Source of the DNA: Streptomyces maremycinicus
Lineage (GTDB): Bacteria; Actinomycetota; Actinomycetes; Streptomycetales; Streptomycetaceae
NCBI RefSeq assembly: GCF_001184025.1
Contig: NZ_BBYG01000014.1
Span: 62,001-126,000, forward strand
Direction of reading: 5' to 3'
Length of the DNA stretch: 64,000 nucleotides
In this document: piece after piece, positions 1 through 8,213 of the stretch
Layout of the letters: every line of letters starts with the position of its first letter
Position numbering within the stretch: the stretch's first letter is position 1
The notes under the pieces: generated by a model
The model's input: the letters and a program-made list of their open reading frames with translations, nothing else
Told to the model about the DNA's origin: nothing
Databases searched by the model: none
Position numbers and translations under genes: made by a program

Positions 1-165
1 CGAAGCAGGTCGCCCGGCACGGGCCGGCCGCACGGGGGCTGAGGTCCAGCTATCCGAGGGGCCACTTCGATGCTCTTCGCGAGTTCTACGCAGGTGCCTC
101 GAAGCGGGGCCTCGTGGTCGTCTCATGGTGAAACTGAGGGCCGAAGGCCGGAGACGCCGGCCTTC

Positions 166-1329
166 TCACGCGCGCTGGTTGCCGTGCCAGTCCAGTATCA
201 GGACCGTGGCGTCGTCCTTGAGGTTGCCGTGGCAGGCGTCAAGGACCGCGGCGGTCAGGCTCCGGACGGCTTCGCGCGGGTGCAGCGCGCGGGTTTCGTA
301 GATGACCGAGGCCAGGTCGACGGCCGCGGCTCCGCGTTCCTGCATTCCGTCGGTGAGCAGGACCAAGCGGTCGCCCGGACGCAGCTCCAGTTCCTGCACG
401 CGGTAGGCGGTCGGGGCCACCACGCCGAAAGGCAGATTGACGGCGAGTCTGACCTCGTCGACGGTGCCGTCCCGCAGCCGCAACGGCCGGGGATGGCCGG
501 CGTTGACCAGTTCGCACCGGCCCGTCTCGAGGTCGACGCACAGCAACTGGCCGGTGGCCAGGCCCCGGCTGTGGGCGAGCAGCGCCTGGTGGGCCTGGTG
601 GGCCTGCTTGAGGGCGTCGCAGCCGCTGCGCCGTGCCTGGCGCAGGGCGCCGACCAGCAGGGTGGCCAGCAGAGCCGAGTTCGTGTCGTGGCCCATGGCG
701 TCGGTGATGGACAGGTGCAGGGTGTCACGGTCGAGGGTGTAGTCGTAGGTGTCGCCGCCGATGTCGTCGGCCGGCACCAGCCCGGCCGCCAGGGTGAACT
801 GGGGCGCCTCGCAGCAGGGCGCCGAGGGCAGCAGCTGGTGCTGGATCTCCGCGGCCAGGCTGGTCTCGGTGGTGCGCCGGCCGAGGTGGTACAGATCGGT
901 GAAACGGCGGTCCGTGACGATGATGTAGGCCAGCGCGTGCGCGGCCTCGCGGACCTGCCGCAGCACGGTGTCGTCCGCGGACTGGAGGGTCAACTCCAGG
1001 ACGCCGATGCAGTCGCCGCGGTTGGTGACCGGCGTGATGACGCGCCGTCCGCCCTGGCCGTCGGGTTCCACGTGCTGGCGCTGACTGCGCAGCACGCTGT
1101 CGTAGACGCTGCCGTACAGGTCGATCGGCTCGGCCCGGTCCTCGACTTCGGGCCCGGCCGCGGCGAGGCGTACCAGCCGCTGACCGATGAGGTCGACGAA
1201 CAGGAAGGACACCCGCTCCGCGCCGAACCGCTTTTGCAGATCGTGTGCCACCACATCGATGGACTCACCGGGCGGCGCCGCCTCAGCGGCGGCCAGCAGC
1301 TCGCCCAGTTCCAGATCTCTGCCCTCCAC
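166..1329 (-). CDS. GAF-SpoIIE (PP2C) serine phosphatase
   Basis: The predicted 387-residue protein has a GAF-like N-terminal half (about residues 20-155) and a SpoIIE/PP2C phosphatase half (about 175-385). Metal-binding and core motifs are visible: DDIGGDTYDY, ITDAMGHDTNSALLA, VNAGHPRPL, LVLLTDGMQERG and KDDATVLIL. Proteins of this family dephosphorylate phosphoserine on STAS anti-sigma antagonists and so release sigma factors. No membrane segment is visible, so it should be cytosolic. It stands alone on the minus strand with no STAS or kinase gene beside it, so its partner is unknown. The family call is firm; the target is inference. Confidence 0.9.
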   Translation of the reverse strand: MEGRDLELGELLAAAEAAPPGESIDVVAHDLQKRFGAERVSFLFVDLIGQRLVRLAAAGPEVEDRAEPIDLYGSVYDSVLRSQRQHVEPDGQGGRRVITPVTNRGDCIGVLELTLQSADDTVLRQVREAAHALAYIIVTDRRFTDLYHLGRRTTETSLAAEIQHQLLPSAPCCEAPQFTLAAGLVPADDIGGDTYDYTLDRDTLHLSITDAMGHDTNSALLATLLVGALRQARRSGCDALKQAHQAHQALLAHSRGLATGQLLCVDLETGRCELVNAGHPRPLRLRDGTVDEVRLAVNLPFGVVAPTAYRVQELELRPGDRLVLLTDGMQERGAAAVDLASVIYETRALHPREAVRSLTAAVLDACHGNLKDDATVLILDWHGNQRA

Positions 1330-1616
1330 AACAACCTCCTGTCGGTTGTCGCAACTTCTTCCCCGCGTCTCCGCAACATCACCTGGTTTATCCGTCTTGG
1401 CTGGTCAGAGCCACGGATCAGGTCGATGAGCCGTTCGAAAACCGGTGGAACAGCGCCGGGGTGCGGCGCTACCGTGCTGTCGAATCCGAGTCGTCTGGGC
1501 AAGGACGTGCCGTTGTACACCGTGTGAGACACCCCGAGAGCTGATCTGTCGCGCGTCGCGCATCCGCGCCGCGCTCCTTTTTGCTGCGGACTTCTCACTG
1601 GAACCGGTGTACTTCT

Positions 1617-2165
1617 GTGCTCGAAAACTGGGTGGTCATGCCCACCTGCCTGCCGACCGTTCTCCGTCGTTGCCACGCGTGCGCGTCCGAACGATTCCGG
1701 GCGAACGGCAAGTTCCGCGTCAACGCGCACCACAAGCTCCTCGACGCCTGGCTCCTCGTGCTGTGTGCAGCTTGCGGGGACACGGCGAAGCTCACGATCC
1801 TGGAGCGGGTGAACGTGCGCTCCGTACGACCCGGGCTGCTGGACCGGATGCACGACAACGACCCGGCCCTGGCGGCCGAGTTGCTTCAGGATCCGGTCGT
1901 GCGGCGCCGTAATCGCATCGCCCTCGACTGGGACGGCGCCTGGCGTCTCGAGACCGGCGGATCGGACCATCTGGACCGTGAGGTGATCGACATCTCGGTC
2001 CGCTTCGCGGCGCGGATCCCGGTCCGGCCGGTGCGACTGATCGCTGAAGGGTGCGGTCTTTCGCGGGCCGAGGTCGAGGGGCTGATCGCGGAGGGGAGGC
2101 TCGTTTCGGCGGTCCGGCTGAGCGGCAGGGTCTCCGGCGACTTCACCTTCACGCTCAAGCGCTGA
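1617..2165 (+). CDS. DUF1062 family protein
   Basis: The protein of about 182 residues matches my recollection of the DUF1062 family. Two CxxC pairs (RRCHACAS and LCAACGD, about 25 residues apart) probably form a zinc knuckle near the N terminus. The C-terminal part contains a short helix-turn-helix-like segment (LIAEGCGLSRAEVEGLIAEGRL). I chose the GTG at 1617, which starts VLENWVVMP; a TTG at 1581 would add 12 residues of no obvious similarity. The biochemical role of the family is unknown. A strong hairpin follows the stop codon. Confidence 0.75.
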   Translation: MLENWVVMPTCLPTVLRRCHACASERFRANGKFRVNAHHKLLDAWLLVLCAACGDTAKLTILERVNVRSVRPGLLDRMHDNDPALAAELLQDPVVRRRNRIALDWDGAWRLETGGSDHLDREVIDISVRFAARIPVRPVRLIAEGCGLSRAEVEGLIAEGRLVSAVRLSGRVSGDFTFTLKR

Positions 2166-2225
2166 GCCCTCCTCCGCCCTACGCCCCGCCCACGGGACAG
2201 TGGCGTGTCCGCGGGGCCACCACGG

Positions 2226-2267
2226 GCGGGCCCGTCCGGCACGATCTGCCGGACGGGCCCGCTTTCC
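2226..2267 (+). terminator. Strong 16-bp-stem intrinsic terminator
   Basis: The arms GCGGGCCCGTCCGGCA (2226-2241) and TGCCGGACGGGCCCGC (2247-2262) are perfect inverted repeats around a 5-nt loop and are followed by TTTCCC. It lies between the convergent DUF1062 gene and the iron-permease-like gene and probably stops transcription from the left, and perhaps from both sides. Confidence 0.85.
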
Positions 2268-2319
2268 CTGGCCGACAGGCCGGACAGACCCGCTTCCCGG
2301 ACCGGCCGACCGGGTGGAG

Positions 2320-2688
2320 TCAGGTCTGCTGCTCCATGCTGATGGCCCGGCGCAGTTCCTCGCTCGCGGCGCCCGGTTCCTGCCGTTGGCTCTCCAACAA
2401 CGCGGCGGCGATGGCGTCGAGTTTGCGCTGGATGGCGTGCTCGGCTCGGCGTTCGGAGTTCTTGAGCAGGGCGAGGAGCAGCAGCGAGACGGCGGACATC
2501 GTCTCGCCCACCATCAGCAGCCACGGCGTGGGCAGCTTCAGCGCGTGCGCGGTGATCGCGGTGGCGACCAGGACGAGGCACACACCGAAGAAGGCGGGCG
2601 AGCTGGTGAAGTTCGAGGCGTGTTCGGCCAGGCGGGTGAACCGGCCCGGCCGGTCGCCGTCCCGGTGCGCGGGGTGCTGAGGTGCCAT
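2320..2688 (-). CDS. Low-affinity iron permease family membrane protein
   Basis: The protein of about 122 residues contains FTRLAEHASNFTSSPAFF, two hydrophobic segments (about residues 30-50 and 57-77), and then LKNSERRAEHAIQRKLDAI. This order resembles the low-affinity iron permease family (PF04120-like), whose hallmark is a helix pair followed by a conserved N-x-x-x-R-D-x-x-A-x-x-x-KLD segment. I start it at MAPQHP (2688) because the next gene upstream stops 17 bp away, at 2706. Iron transport by the bacterial members is not well established, so the substrate is uncertain. It is the last gene of the sigma factor/GvpU-like group. Confidence 0.65.
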   Translation of the reverse strand: MAPQHPAHRDGDRPGRFTRLAEHASNFTSSPAFFGVCLVLVATAITAHALKLPTPWLLMVGETMSAVSLLLLALLKNSERRAEHAIQRKLDAIAAALLESQRQEPGAASEELRRAISMEQQT

Positions 2689-2705
2689 CAGGTCACCGGC
2701 CGCCT

Positions 2706-3128
2706 TCACGGGGCCGGCCGGTCGGCGGGAGCCCCCAGGGCCCAGCCGGAGACGTCACCCAGCCGCCCACGCCACAGCGGAGCGGTCGCGGTCCCGGGCA
2801 CGGACAGGAAGGTGACGTCGACGAGGTGGATGAAGGTGTGCAGCCCGTCGCCCGTTCCCGGCTCGGACCCGGCCTCCTTCACGGCGGCCCGGACCATGTG
2901 CGCCAGGTGTGCCATGTGGTCGGCCGCGTCCTCCGCTCCGGTGGCCTCCGACACCACCTCCTCCCACCGGTCGGCCCACGCGCGGGAACCGACCAGGTTC
3001 CCCGCGACGATGCCACCGGGCGTGGTCAGGCAGATCTTGAGGGCGGCCTCGGGCTGCGCGTCCACCAGTCGCAGCAGGATCTCCAGATGCGCGTCGATCG
3101 GCGGAAGCGCGGCACCGTGTTCGCTCAC
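2706..3128 (-). CDS. GvpU-like gas-vesicle accessory protein
   Basis: The protein has about 140 residues. From memory it follows the GvpU layout: an early strand segment (ALKICLTTPGGIVAGNLVGS), a helical acidic middle, and a closing FIHLVDV, LWRGRLGDVSGWALG segment. GvpU was described in Bacillus megaterium gas-vesicle clusters, where it affects vesicle clustering. I chose the GTG at 3128 (MSEHGAAL) because AGAGGACG lies just upstream. The gene sits between a SigB-type sigma factor and a small membrane protein, away from any full gvp cluster, though a gvpJ-like gene lies 1.3 kb upstream. The family assignment is moderate. Confidence 0.6.
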   Translation of the reverse strand: MSEHGAALPPIDAHLEILLRLVDAQPEAALKICLTTPGGIVAGNLVGSRAWADRWEEVVSEATGAEDAADHMAHLAHMVRAAVKEAGSEPGTGDGLHTFIHLVDVTFLSVPGTATAPLWRGRLGDVSGWALGAPADRPAP

Positions 3129-3219
3129 CACACGTCCTCTCTGAGTTTCCGCAAGGGCCACAGCTGTCGGTTCCACGGGGTTCCACTGAGGGTTGTCACT
3201 GGGTTGGTCACGGGTTTTG

Positions 3220-4071
3220 TCACTGGGTGGTGAGCATGCCCTTGCGCAGGCGCTTGAGGGTGCCGGAGAGCAGGCGGGAGACGTGCATCTGCGAGCAGCC
3301 GAGCCGTTCGCCGATCTGCGCCTGCGTCAGCTCCTCGACGAACCTCCAGTGCAGGATGAGCCGTTCACGCTCGTCGAGCTGGGCGAGCAGGGGCGCCAGC
3401 GCGTGGAAGTCCTCCACCAGTTCCATGGCCGCGTCGTCGGAGCCGATGAAGTCCGCCAGTGCCGTCTCGCCGTCGGGGCCACCGCCGATGGTGGCGTCCA
3501 GGGAGGCCGAGTTGTAGCCGTTGGACGCGAGGCGGGCCTCGATGACCTCCTCCTCGGTCAGGTCCATCAGTTCCGACAGCTCCTTGACCGTGGGGGTGCG
3601 GCCCATTCGGCTCTGGAGCTCCTCGGTGGCCTTCGCCAGCTGCACGCGCGCCTCTTGCAGGCGGCGCGGCACGTGCACGGACCAGGAGGTGTCCCGGAAG
3701 AAGCGCTTGATCTCGCCGACGATGTACGGGATCGCGAAGGAGGTGAACTCCACCTCACGGGATATCTCGAACCGGTCGATGGCCTTGATCAGCCCGATCA
3801 CGCCGACCTGGACGATGTCCTCCATCCCGTCCGCGCCGCCCCGGTTGCGGAACCGGCCGGCCGCGAAGCGGACCAGGGACATGTTCATCTCGATCAGGGT
3901 GTTGCGTGCGTACTGGTACTCGGGCGTGCCTTCCTCGAGCACCGCCAGCTTGGCGAAGAACAGCTTCGACAGGCTCCGGGCGTCCTTGGGTGCCATCTTG
4001 CCCGGTTCCGGGATCTCCGGCAGTGCCGCCGTCGTCTGTCCCTCGGCCGCTTGTGCGATCGTCGCCCTCAT
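3220..4071 (-). CDS. RNA polymerase sigma factor, SigB/SigF/SigG family
   Basis: The 283-residue protein has sigma-70 regions 2, 3 and 4 in order. Region 2 includes DIVQVGVIGLIKAIDRFE and FTSFAIPYIVGEIKRFFRD. Region 3 begins near VHVPRRLQEAR. Region 4 ends with LTQAQIGERLGCSQMHVSRLL, the helix-turn-helix that reads the -35 element. In Streptomyces this family serves osmotic and oxidative stress and development, and is normally held by an RsbW-type kinase and released by STAS antagonists. I chose the ATG at 4071 (MRATIAQ) because GGGAG precedes it. No kinase/antagonist pair adjoins it here, so its control genes must lie elsewhere. Confidence 0.93.
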   Translation of the reverse strand: MRATIAQAAEGQTTAALPEIPEPGKMAPKDARSLSKLFFAKLAVLEEGTPEYQYARNTLIEMNMSLVRFAAGRFRNRGGADGMEDIVQVGVIGLIKAIDRFEISREVEFTSFAIPYIVGEIKRFFRDTSWSVHVPRRLQEARVQLAKATEELQSRMGRTPTVKELSELMDLTEEEVIEARLASNGYNSASLDATIGGGPDGETALADFIGSDDAAMELVEDFHALAPLLAQLDERERLILHWRFVEELTQAQIGERLGCSQMHVSRLLSGTLKRLRKGMLTTQ

Positions 4072-4417
4072 CTGTGATCTCCCCACCCTGCCGGTGCCCT
4101 GCCTATGAGCTGATGTGGCCGCGTCTACCCCGTCCCTCCCGGAGCATGCACATGCCCGGGGAGAGTGCCCTGACAATCGGCCGGAATCCTGCTCGCCGAC
4201 GCCGTCGCAGGGGCCGCCGGATGTGTCGTCGGATTGCGTCGATACGGGCCTTGAGCAGGCAGAACTCGTCGCCCCGGGGATGGCCGGGACATGCCACGAC
4301 GCGTCGCCCGGTCATCGCAACGCGCAGCGAAAACACGCGACCGGCGGCGAGGACCACGGGGCGGCCGTACCCGCGGGGCGAGCGCGGGCGAAGGGCCTTC
4401 AGGACTGCGCTCTCGGC
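4072..4417. other. Intergenic stretch, no supported gene
   Basis: This 346-bp stretch separates the sigma factor from the gvpJ-like gene, both leftward. It must hold the sigma factor promoter. A minus-strand frame (4103-4357) coding for a very Arg-rich 84-residue peptide is open, but it has no recognisable domain and I do not support it. I see no clear hairpin or repeat. Confidence 0.5.
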
Positions 4418-4819
4418 CTAGGTCCCGCTTCCGCGGGTGGGTCGCCGGGTGCTCTGACGCTTCTGGCCCTCGTCCCGGGCCTGCCGATAGGCGCTGAAGA
4501 TCGTCTCCGCGGCGCCGGACAGCGCTCCCTTGGTGGTGCCCCGGGCACCGGACTCGGTGATCTTCTCGGTGAGTTCCGTGATTCCGGCCGGCTTGCGGGG
4601 CCCGGCCTCCAGATCGAGGCGGTTGCAGGCCTCGGCGAAGCGCAGATAGGTGTCGACGCTGGCGACGACGATCCGTATGTCGATCTTGAGTATCTCGATG
4701 CCGACCAGTGAGACGCGCACGAAGGCGTCGATCACCAGCCCGCGGTCGAGGATGAGTTCCAGAACGTCGTAGAGGCCGCTGGAACCGCCTCCGCCGCTCT
4801 GCTGTGTCGCGACGGTCAT
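4418..4819 (-). CDS. gvpJ: Gas-vesicle structural protein, GvpA/GvpJ family
   Basis: The 133-residue protein has the GvpA/J core near residues 15-75: LYDVLELILDRGLVIDAFVR, VSLVGIEILKIDIRIVVASV and DTYLRFAEA. GvpA monomers form the ribbed gas-vesicle wall, while GvpJ-type members are minor, longer and needed for assembly. The long charged tail after residue 75 favours GvpJ over GvpA. No other gvp assembly gene (F, G, K, L, N, O) adjoins it; the only companion is a GvpU-like gene 1.3 kb downstream, past the sigma factor. It may therefore be a relic, or serve the main gvp locus in trans. Confidence 0.85.
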   Translation of the reverse strand: MTVATQQSGGGGSSGLYDVLELILDRGLVIDAFVRVSLVGIEILKIDIRIVVASVDTYLRFAEACNRLDLEAGPRKPAGITELTEKITESGARGTTKGALSGAAETIFSAYRQARDEGQKRQSTRRPTRGSGT

Positions 4820-4930
4820 GCCGACCGACCCCCTTGCCCACTGTCTCTGCGTGCTTCCGTCGGCGATGCGCCTCGCCGCGACGCAGACTCTCTCTGCGAG
4901 TGGCCCGCCAACCCGCGGCCAAACGCCCTT

Positions 4931-4974
4931 ACGGGCATTGGGAGTTGCCGATACGGGGATTGGGAGTTGCCGAT
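4931..4974 (-). repeat. Two tandem 22-bp units upstream of gvpJ
   Basis: On the minus strand two copies of CGGCAACTCCCAAT are each followed by an 8-bp variable end (CCCCGTAT and GCCCGTAA). Together they make a 22-bp direct repeat lying 112-155 bp upstream of the gvpJ start. Twenty-two bp is close to two helical turns, so the copies face the same side of the DNA, as expected for paired activator sites. Confidence 0.6.
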
Positions 4975-5059
4975 TCGCCTTCGACAGTGACGGGTCGAGC
5001 AGCAGACGGGTCGAGCTGCTGCCGGATCGAGCGGGAGACGGCTTCGGGTGAGAGACGGC

Positions 5060-5530
5060 TCAACCAGCGGCGGGGAGCATGCCGCCGGGCCGGCCGTGGG
5101 AGCAGTTCGCCGCCGGGGCCGCCCGGGGAATGCGCATCCGGTGCAGCAGGTCACGCGTGAGACGGCGGTCGAGCGTGGTGCGCCAGGTGACGTCGGGGTG
5201 CCGGGAGCGCAGGTGCGACAGCGCCCTGGTGCCCAGCCCGCAGTCGCGGAACGGCTCGTCCAGGACGACGTCGGTGATCACGCCCTCGGCGCACTCGTCG
5301 CACGCCCGGTAGGTGACTCGTCCGACGATCTTGCGGATGTGCACCAGGAGCAGACACTCCTCGTTCGGGCCGCCGCCCAGGGAGGAGGACGGCAGCAGTT
5401 CGACATCGCGGTAGGCCAGCAGCCTGCGATGCCATCGCCCCGCCCGGCGCCCGGTACGCCGGTGCCGTCCCGCGACCCGCCGGGGCGCGGCGTCCTCCCC
5501 TGACCCGGTCCGGCCGTGCGCTTCGCTCAT
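5060..5530 (-). CDS. Hypothetical protein, possibly GNAT-like
   Basis: The predicted protein has about 156 residues. After a basic N-terminal stretch it contains LLLVHIRKIVGRVTYRACDE, GVITDVVLDEPFRDCGLGTRALSHLRSRHP and TWRTTLDRRL. The strand, the turn with GLGTRALSHL, and the following helix recall the acetyl-CoA-binding part of GNAT acetyltransferases, but the Q/RxxGxG/A signature is only approximate. I chose the ATG at 5530 (MSEAHGRT); an ATG at 5554 is also possible. There are two Cys residues near the centre. The function is unknown. Confidence 0.5.
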   Translation of the reverse strand: MSEAHGRTGSGEDAAPRRVAGRHRRTGRRAGRWHRRLLAYRDVELLPSSSLGGGPNEECLLLVHIRKIVGRVTYRACDECAEGVITDVVLDEPFRDCGLGTRALSHLRSRHPDVTWRTTLDRRLTRDLLHRMRIPRAAPAANCSHGRPGGMLPAAG

Positions 5531-5633
5531 GACATACGTCTGGTTTCCCTGCATTCCATCGCGTGTGCCCCTGACCACCGCCCCCATGCCACACCACCAC
5601 GAACCACCCCGCCGACACCGACCGCGCCCTCGA

Positions 5634-5942
5634 TCAGTCGAGCGCCCTGAGCCCTTTTTCCCAGCGGGCACGGCGCTCCTCGTCGCTCTGCTCCCACCAG
5701 GGGGTGCCCCGCTCCCCCAGGGCGACCTTCGCCAGCCCTACGCGAGCGCGAGCCGCACGTTCGGCTTCGGTGTCCTGGGCCCGCTTGGCGGCCCCGACCG
5801 CGCGGCGGGCCGCCATGAGGTGGGAGCGGAGCCTTGAGGCGTCCTCCTCGGGAATGAGCGGATCGGTCGCCCGCCAGCGGCGTCCACCGACGACGATGAA
5901 CCGTCCGTCAGGGGTGTGCTCCGGTTGCGCGTCAGGTGTCAC
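5634..5942 (-). CDS. Conserved actinobacterial small protein
   Basis: The 102-residue protein begins with a PDGRFIVVGGRRWRATDPLIP segment of a kind I recall as common in small Streptomyces proteins. A helical, Ala/Arg-rich stretch follows, and the C terminus reads PWWEQSDEERRARWEKGLRALD. There is no signal peptide or membrane helix. I cannot assign a function. It lies just downstream of the sugar permease operon, with its stop 92 bp past the upstream edge of the GNAT-like gene frame. Confidence 0.6.
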   Translation of the reverse strand: MTPDAQPEHTPDGRFIVVGGRRWRATDPLIPEEDASRLRSHLMAARRAVGAAKRAQDTEAERAARARVGLAKVALGERGTPWWEQSDEERRARWEKGLRALD

Positions 5943-6006
5943 GGGGTGAGTCTGCCGGGCGGGTGCGGCGGGACCGGGGAGGCGTGCGGGGGCGCGGGCG
6001 GACGGT

Positions 6007-6852
6007 CTACTTGACGGATCCGGCCATCACGCCCTGGACGAAGTGTCGCTGGAAGGCGAAGAACACGGCCACCGGGACGATCAGGGACAGGAAGGCGCCC
6101 GGTGCGAGCACGTCGATGTTGCTGCCGAACTGCCTTATCTGGGACTGGAGTTCCACGGTCAGGGGTTGGGAGGAGCTGTCGGCGAAGAGGAGTGCCACCA
6201 GCATGTCGTTCCACACCCACAGGAACTGGAAGATCGCCAGGCTCGCCAGGGCGGGGCGTCCGACCGGCAGCACGAGCCGGGTGAAGATGCGCCACTCGTT
6301 GCCCCCGTCCATGCGGGCCGCCTCCAGCATCTCCCGCGGTATCTCGGCGAAGTAGTTCCGCAGAAGGAAGATCGCGAACGGCAGGCCGTAGGAGACGTGG
6401 AAGAGGACGACGCCGGGGATCGTGCCGAACAGACCGAGTTGGCCGAAGAGTTTGGCCACGGGCAGCAGGCCGATCTGTACGGGGACCACCAGGAGCGCGA
6501 CCACGAGCAGGAAGAGGGCGTCCCGGCCGGGGAACTCCAGCCAGGCGAAGGCGTACCCGGCCAGTGCGGCGATCGCCACCACCAGGATCGTCGTCGGTAC
6601 CGAGATCAGCACGGTGTTCCAGAACGCCCGCGTCATCCCGGCGTTGCCCAGCAGCGAGGTGTAGTTGTCGAAGGACAGCTGGCGCGGACTGGTGAGCGCC
6701 GTCCACCAGCCGCCCTTGGCCGTGTCCTGCGCCGATCGCAGGGACGACACGAGCAGTCCGGCGAGCGGGGTGAGCCAGAGCAGTCCGACGACCACGAGGA
6801 CCGCCTGCACCAGGCTGTTGCCGAGCCCGCGCCGCAGCGCACTGAGGTTCAT
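6007..6852 (-). CDS. Carbohydrate ABC transporter permease, MalG type
   Basis: The 281-residue protein has about six membrane helices, the first at roughly residues 12-32 (LVQAVLVVVGLLWLTPLAGL). It carries the EAA coupling loop EMLEAARMDGGNEWRIFTRLVLP, which contacts the ATPase. It is the second permease of an alpha-glucoside type importer. Its ATG at 6852 overlaps the stop of the preceding permease by 4 bp, so translation is coupled. No ATPase gene is present in the operon; Streptomyces importers of this class usually share the multitask ATPase MsiK encoded elsewhere. Confidence 0.92.
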   Translation of the reverse strand: MNLSALRRGLGNSLVQAVLVVVGLLWLTPLAGLLVSSLRSAQDTAKGGWWTALTSPRQLSFDNYTSLLGNAGMTRAFWNTVLISVPTTILVVAIAALAGYAFAWLEFPGRDALFLLVVALLVVPVQIGLLPVAKLFGQLGLFGTIPGVVLFHVSYGLPFAIFLLRNYFAEIPREMLEAARMDGGNEWRIFTRLVLPVGRPALASLAIFQFLWVWNDMLVALLFADSSSQPLTVELQSQIRQFGSNIDVLAPGAFLSLIVPVAVFFAFQRHFVQGVMAGSVK

Positions 6853-8207
6853 CGCTGACTCCCTCGGAAACGACGGACGTTGAAGACCATGGCGGGGATC
6901 ACCAGCAGCAGGAGCAGCACGCCGAGGGCGCTGCCGAGCCCCTGGTCGTTGCCGCCGCCGAAGGACACCAGCCACATCTGGGTGGCCAGCACGGTGGCGT
7001 CCTCCTGCACCGGGCCGGGCGCGATGATGTAGACGAGGTCGAACACCTTCATCACGTTGATGACGAGCGTCACGAAGACCACCGTCAGCACGGGTGCCAG
7101 CAGCGGCACGGTGATCCGGCGGAACACCTGCCACTCGTTGGCGCCGTCCATCCGGGCCGCCTCGAGCGAGTCACGCGGCAGCGTGGACAGGCCCGCGCCG
7201 ATCAGCACCATCGCGAAGCCCGTCCAGATCCACAGGTAGGCGCCGATGATCGCCGGTGTGACCAGTGCCGGGCCGAGCCAGGAGATGCCGTCGTAGGGCT
7301 GGGAGAAGTTCGAGCCGGGGAGGGCGACGCTGTACGAGCCGGTCTCCAGGCCGGGGAAGCGGAAGGAGCCGTCGGCCGCCGTGGTGGTGCTCGCGACGGT
7401 CTTCCCGTCGCGTACCGCCTCGACCCTCACCTTCGGCAGCCCGCTCTCCTGACGGTCCACCGCGCCCTGCTTCCCTCCCCCGCCGGGGGTGAAGTCCAGG
7501 TAGACGACCCCCCGCAGTTCGTCGGGGCCCGCCGGGCGGGCGGCCGCCGCGGAGGCCGGTTCCGCGCCCGCCGGGAGGTCCTTGGGCGCGACGCCGACCA
7601 GGCCGAGGGTGACCGTGTCACCCGGCGACACCGTCGTGCCCGTGCGGTACGAGCCGTCGGCGCCCCGGGTCAGCCCCGCGCCGTCACGGGCGCGGGCGGT
7701 CGGGTAGCCGGCCGTGTCACGGAAGGCGTCGTGGACGCCGACGGCCGCCGCGTTGAGGACGCCCTTGTCGGGGTCCTCGTCGTAGGCGAGCCGGAAGATG
7801 ATGCCGGCGGCCAGGAAGGAGACGGCCATGGGCATGAAGAGCAGCAGCTTGAAGGCGGTGGCCCAGCGGACCTTCTCGACGAGCACGGCGAGGATCAGGC
7901 CGAGACCGGTCAGCAGGGTGGGTGCCACGACCACCCAGACGGCGGTGTTGCGTACGGCTTTGAGGGTGGCCGGGTCGCGGAACATCTCGGTGTAGTTGTC
8001 GCCGCCGACGAACCGGGTGCCGGAGGCGTCGAAGAAGCTGCGGCCGACCGAGAACAGCACGGGGTAGACGACGAGGGCGCCGAGCAGGAGCAGTGCGGGA
8101 AGGACGAAGAGCAGGGCGACGGTCCTGCCCCGCCGCCGGGCGCGCCGCTTGCGGGCGACGGCCTCGGCGGCGGGTGGTGCGGTCGTCCGCGTGAGCGTGA
8201 CGGTCAT
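6849..8207 (-). CDS. Sugar ABC permease, MalF type, with inserted domain
   Basis: The 452-residue protein is about 150 residues longer than a usual sugar permease. Helices 1-3 lie near residues 28-50, 85-110 and 115-135. A hydrophilic insert of about 160 residues follows (about 137-300), and then the remaining helices with EAARMDGANEWQVFRRITVP as coupling loop. The insert ends with PKVRVEAVRDGKTVASTTTA, ADGSFRFPGLETGSYSVAL, a pattern typical of Cna-B/carboxypeptidase-regulatory-like beta sandwiches. By topology it should face outside. MalF of Escherichia coli has its substrate-binding-protein contact loop (P2) at the same place. It lies 6 bp after the lipoprotein gene in the same operon. Confidence 0.9.
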   Translation of the reverse strand: MTVTLTRTTAPPAAEAVARKRRARRRGRTVALLFVLPALLLLGALVVYPVLFSVGRSFFDASGTRFVGGDNYTEMFRDPATLKAVRNTAVWVVVAPTLLTGLGLILAVLVEKVRWATAFKLLLFMPMAVSFLAAGIIFRLAYDEDPDKGVLNAAAVGVHDAFRDTAGYPTARARDGAGLTRGADGSYRTGTTVSPGDTVTLGLVGVAPKDLPAGAEPASAAAARPAGPDELRGVVYLDFTPGGGGKQGAVDRQESGLPKVRVEAVRDGKTVASTTTAADGSFRFPGLETGSYSVALPGSNFSQPYDGISWLGPALVTPAIIGAYLWIWTGFAMVLIGAGLSTLPRDSLEAARMDGANEWQVFRRITVPLLAPVLTVVFVTLVINVMKVFDLVYIIAPGPVQEDATVLATQMWLVSFGGGNDQGLGSALGVLLLLLVIPAMVFNVRRFRGSQR

Positions 8208-8213
8208 CGCCGT

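Noticed and set aside
70..1527. A 485-codon plus-strand frame opposite the first phosphatase
   Set aside because: Antisense shadow of the SpoIIE gene; the conserved motifs are on the minus strand.
4103..4357. Arg-rich 84-codon minus-strand frame upstream of the sigma factor
   Set aside because: No ribosome site or domain was seen, and the amino-acid composition is what random high-GC sequence gives.
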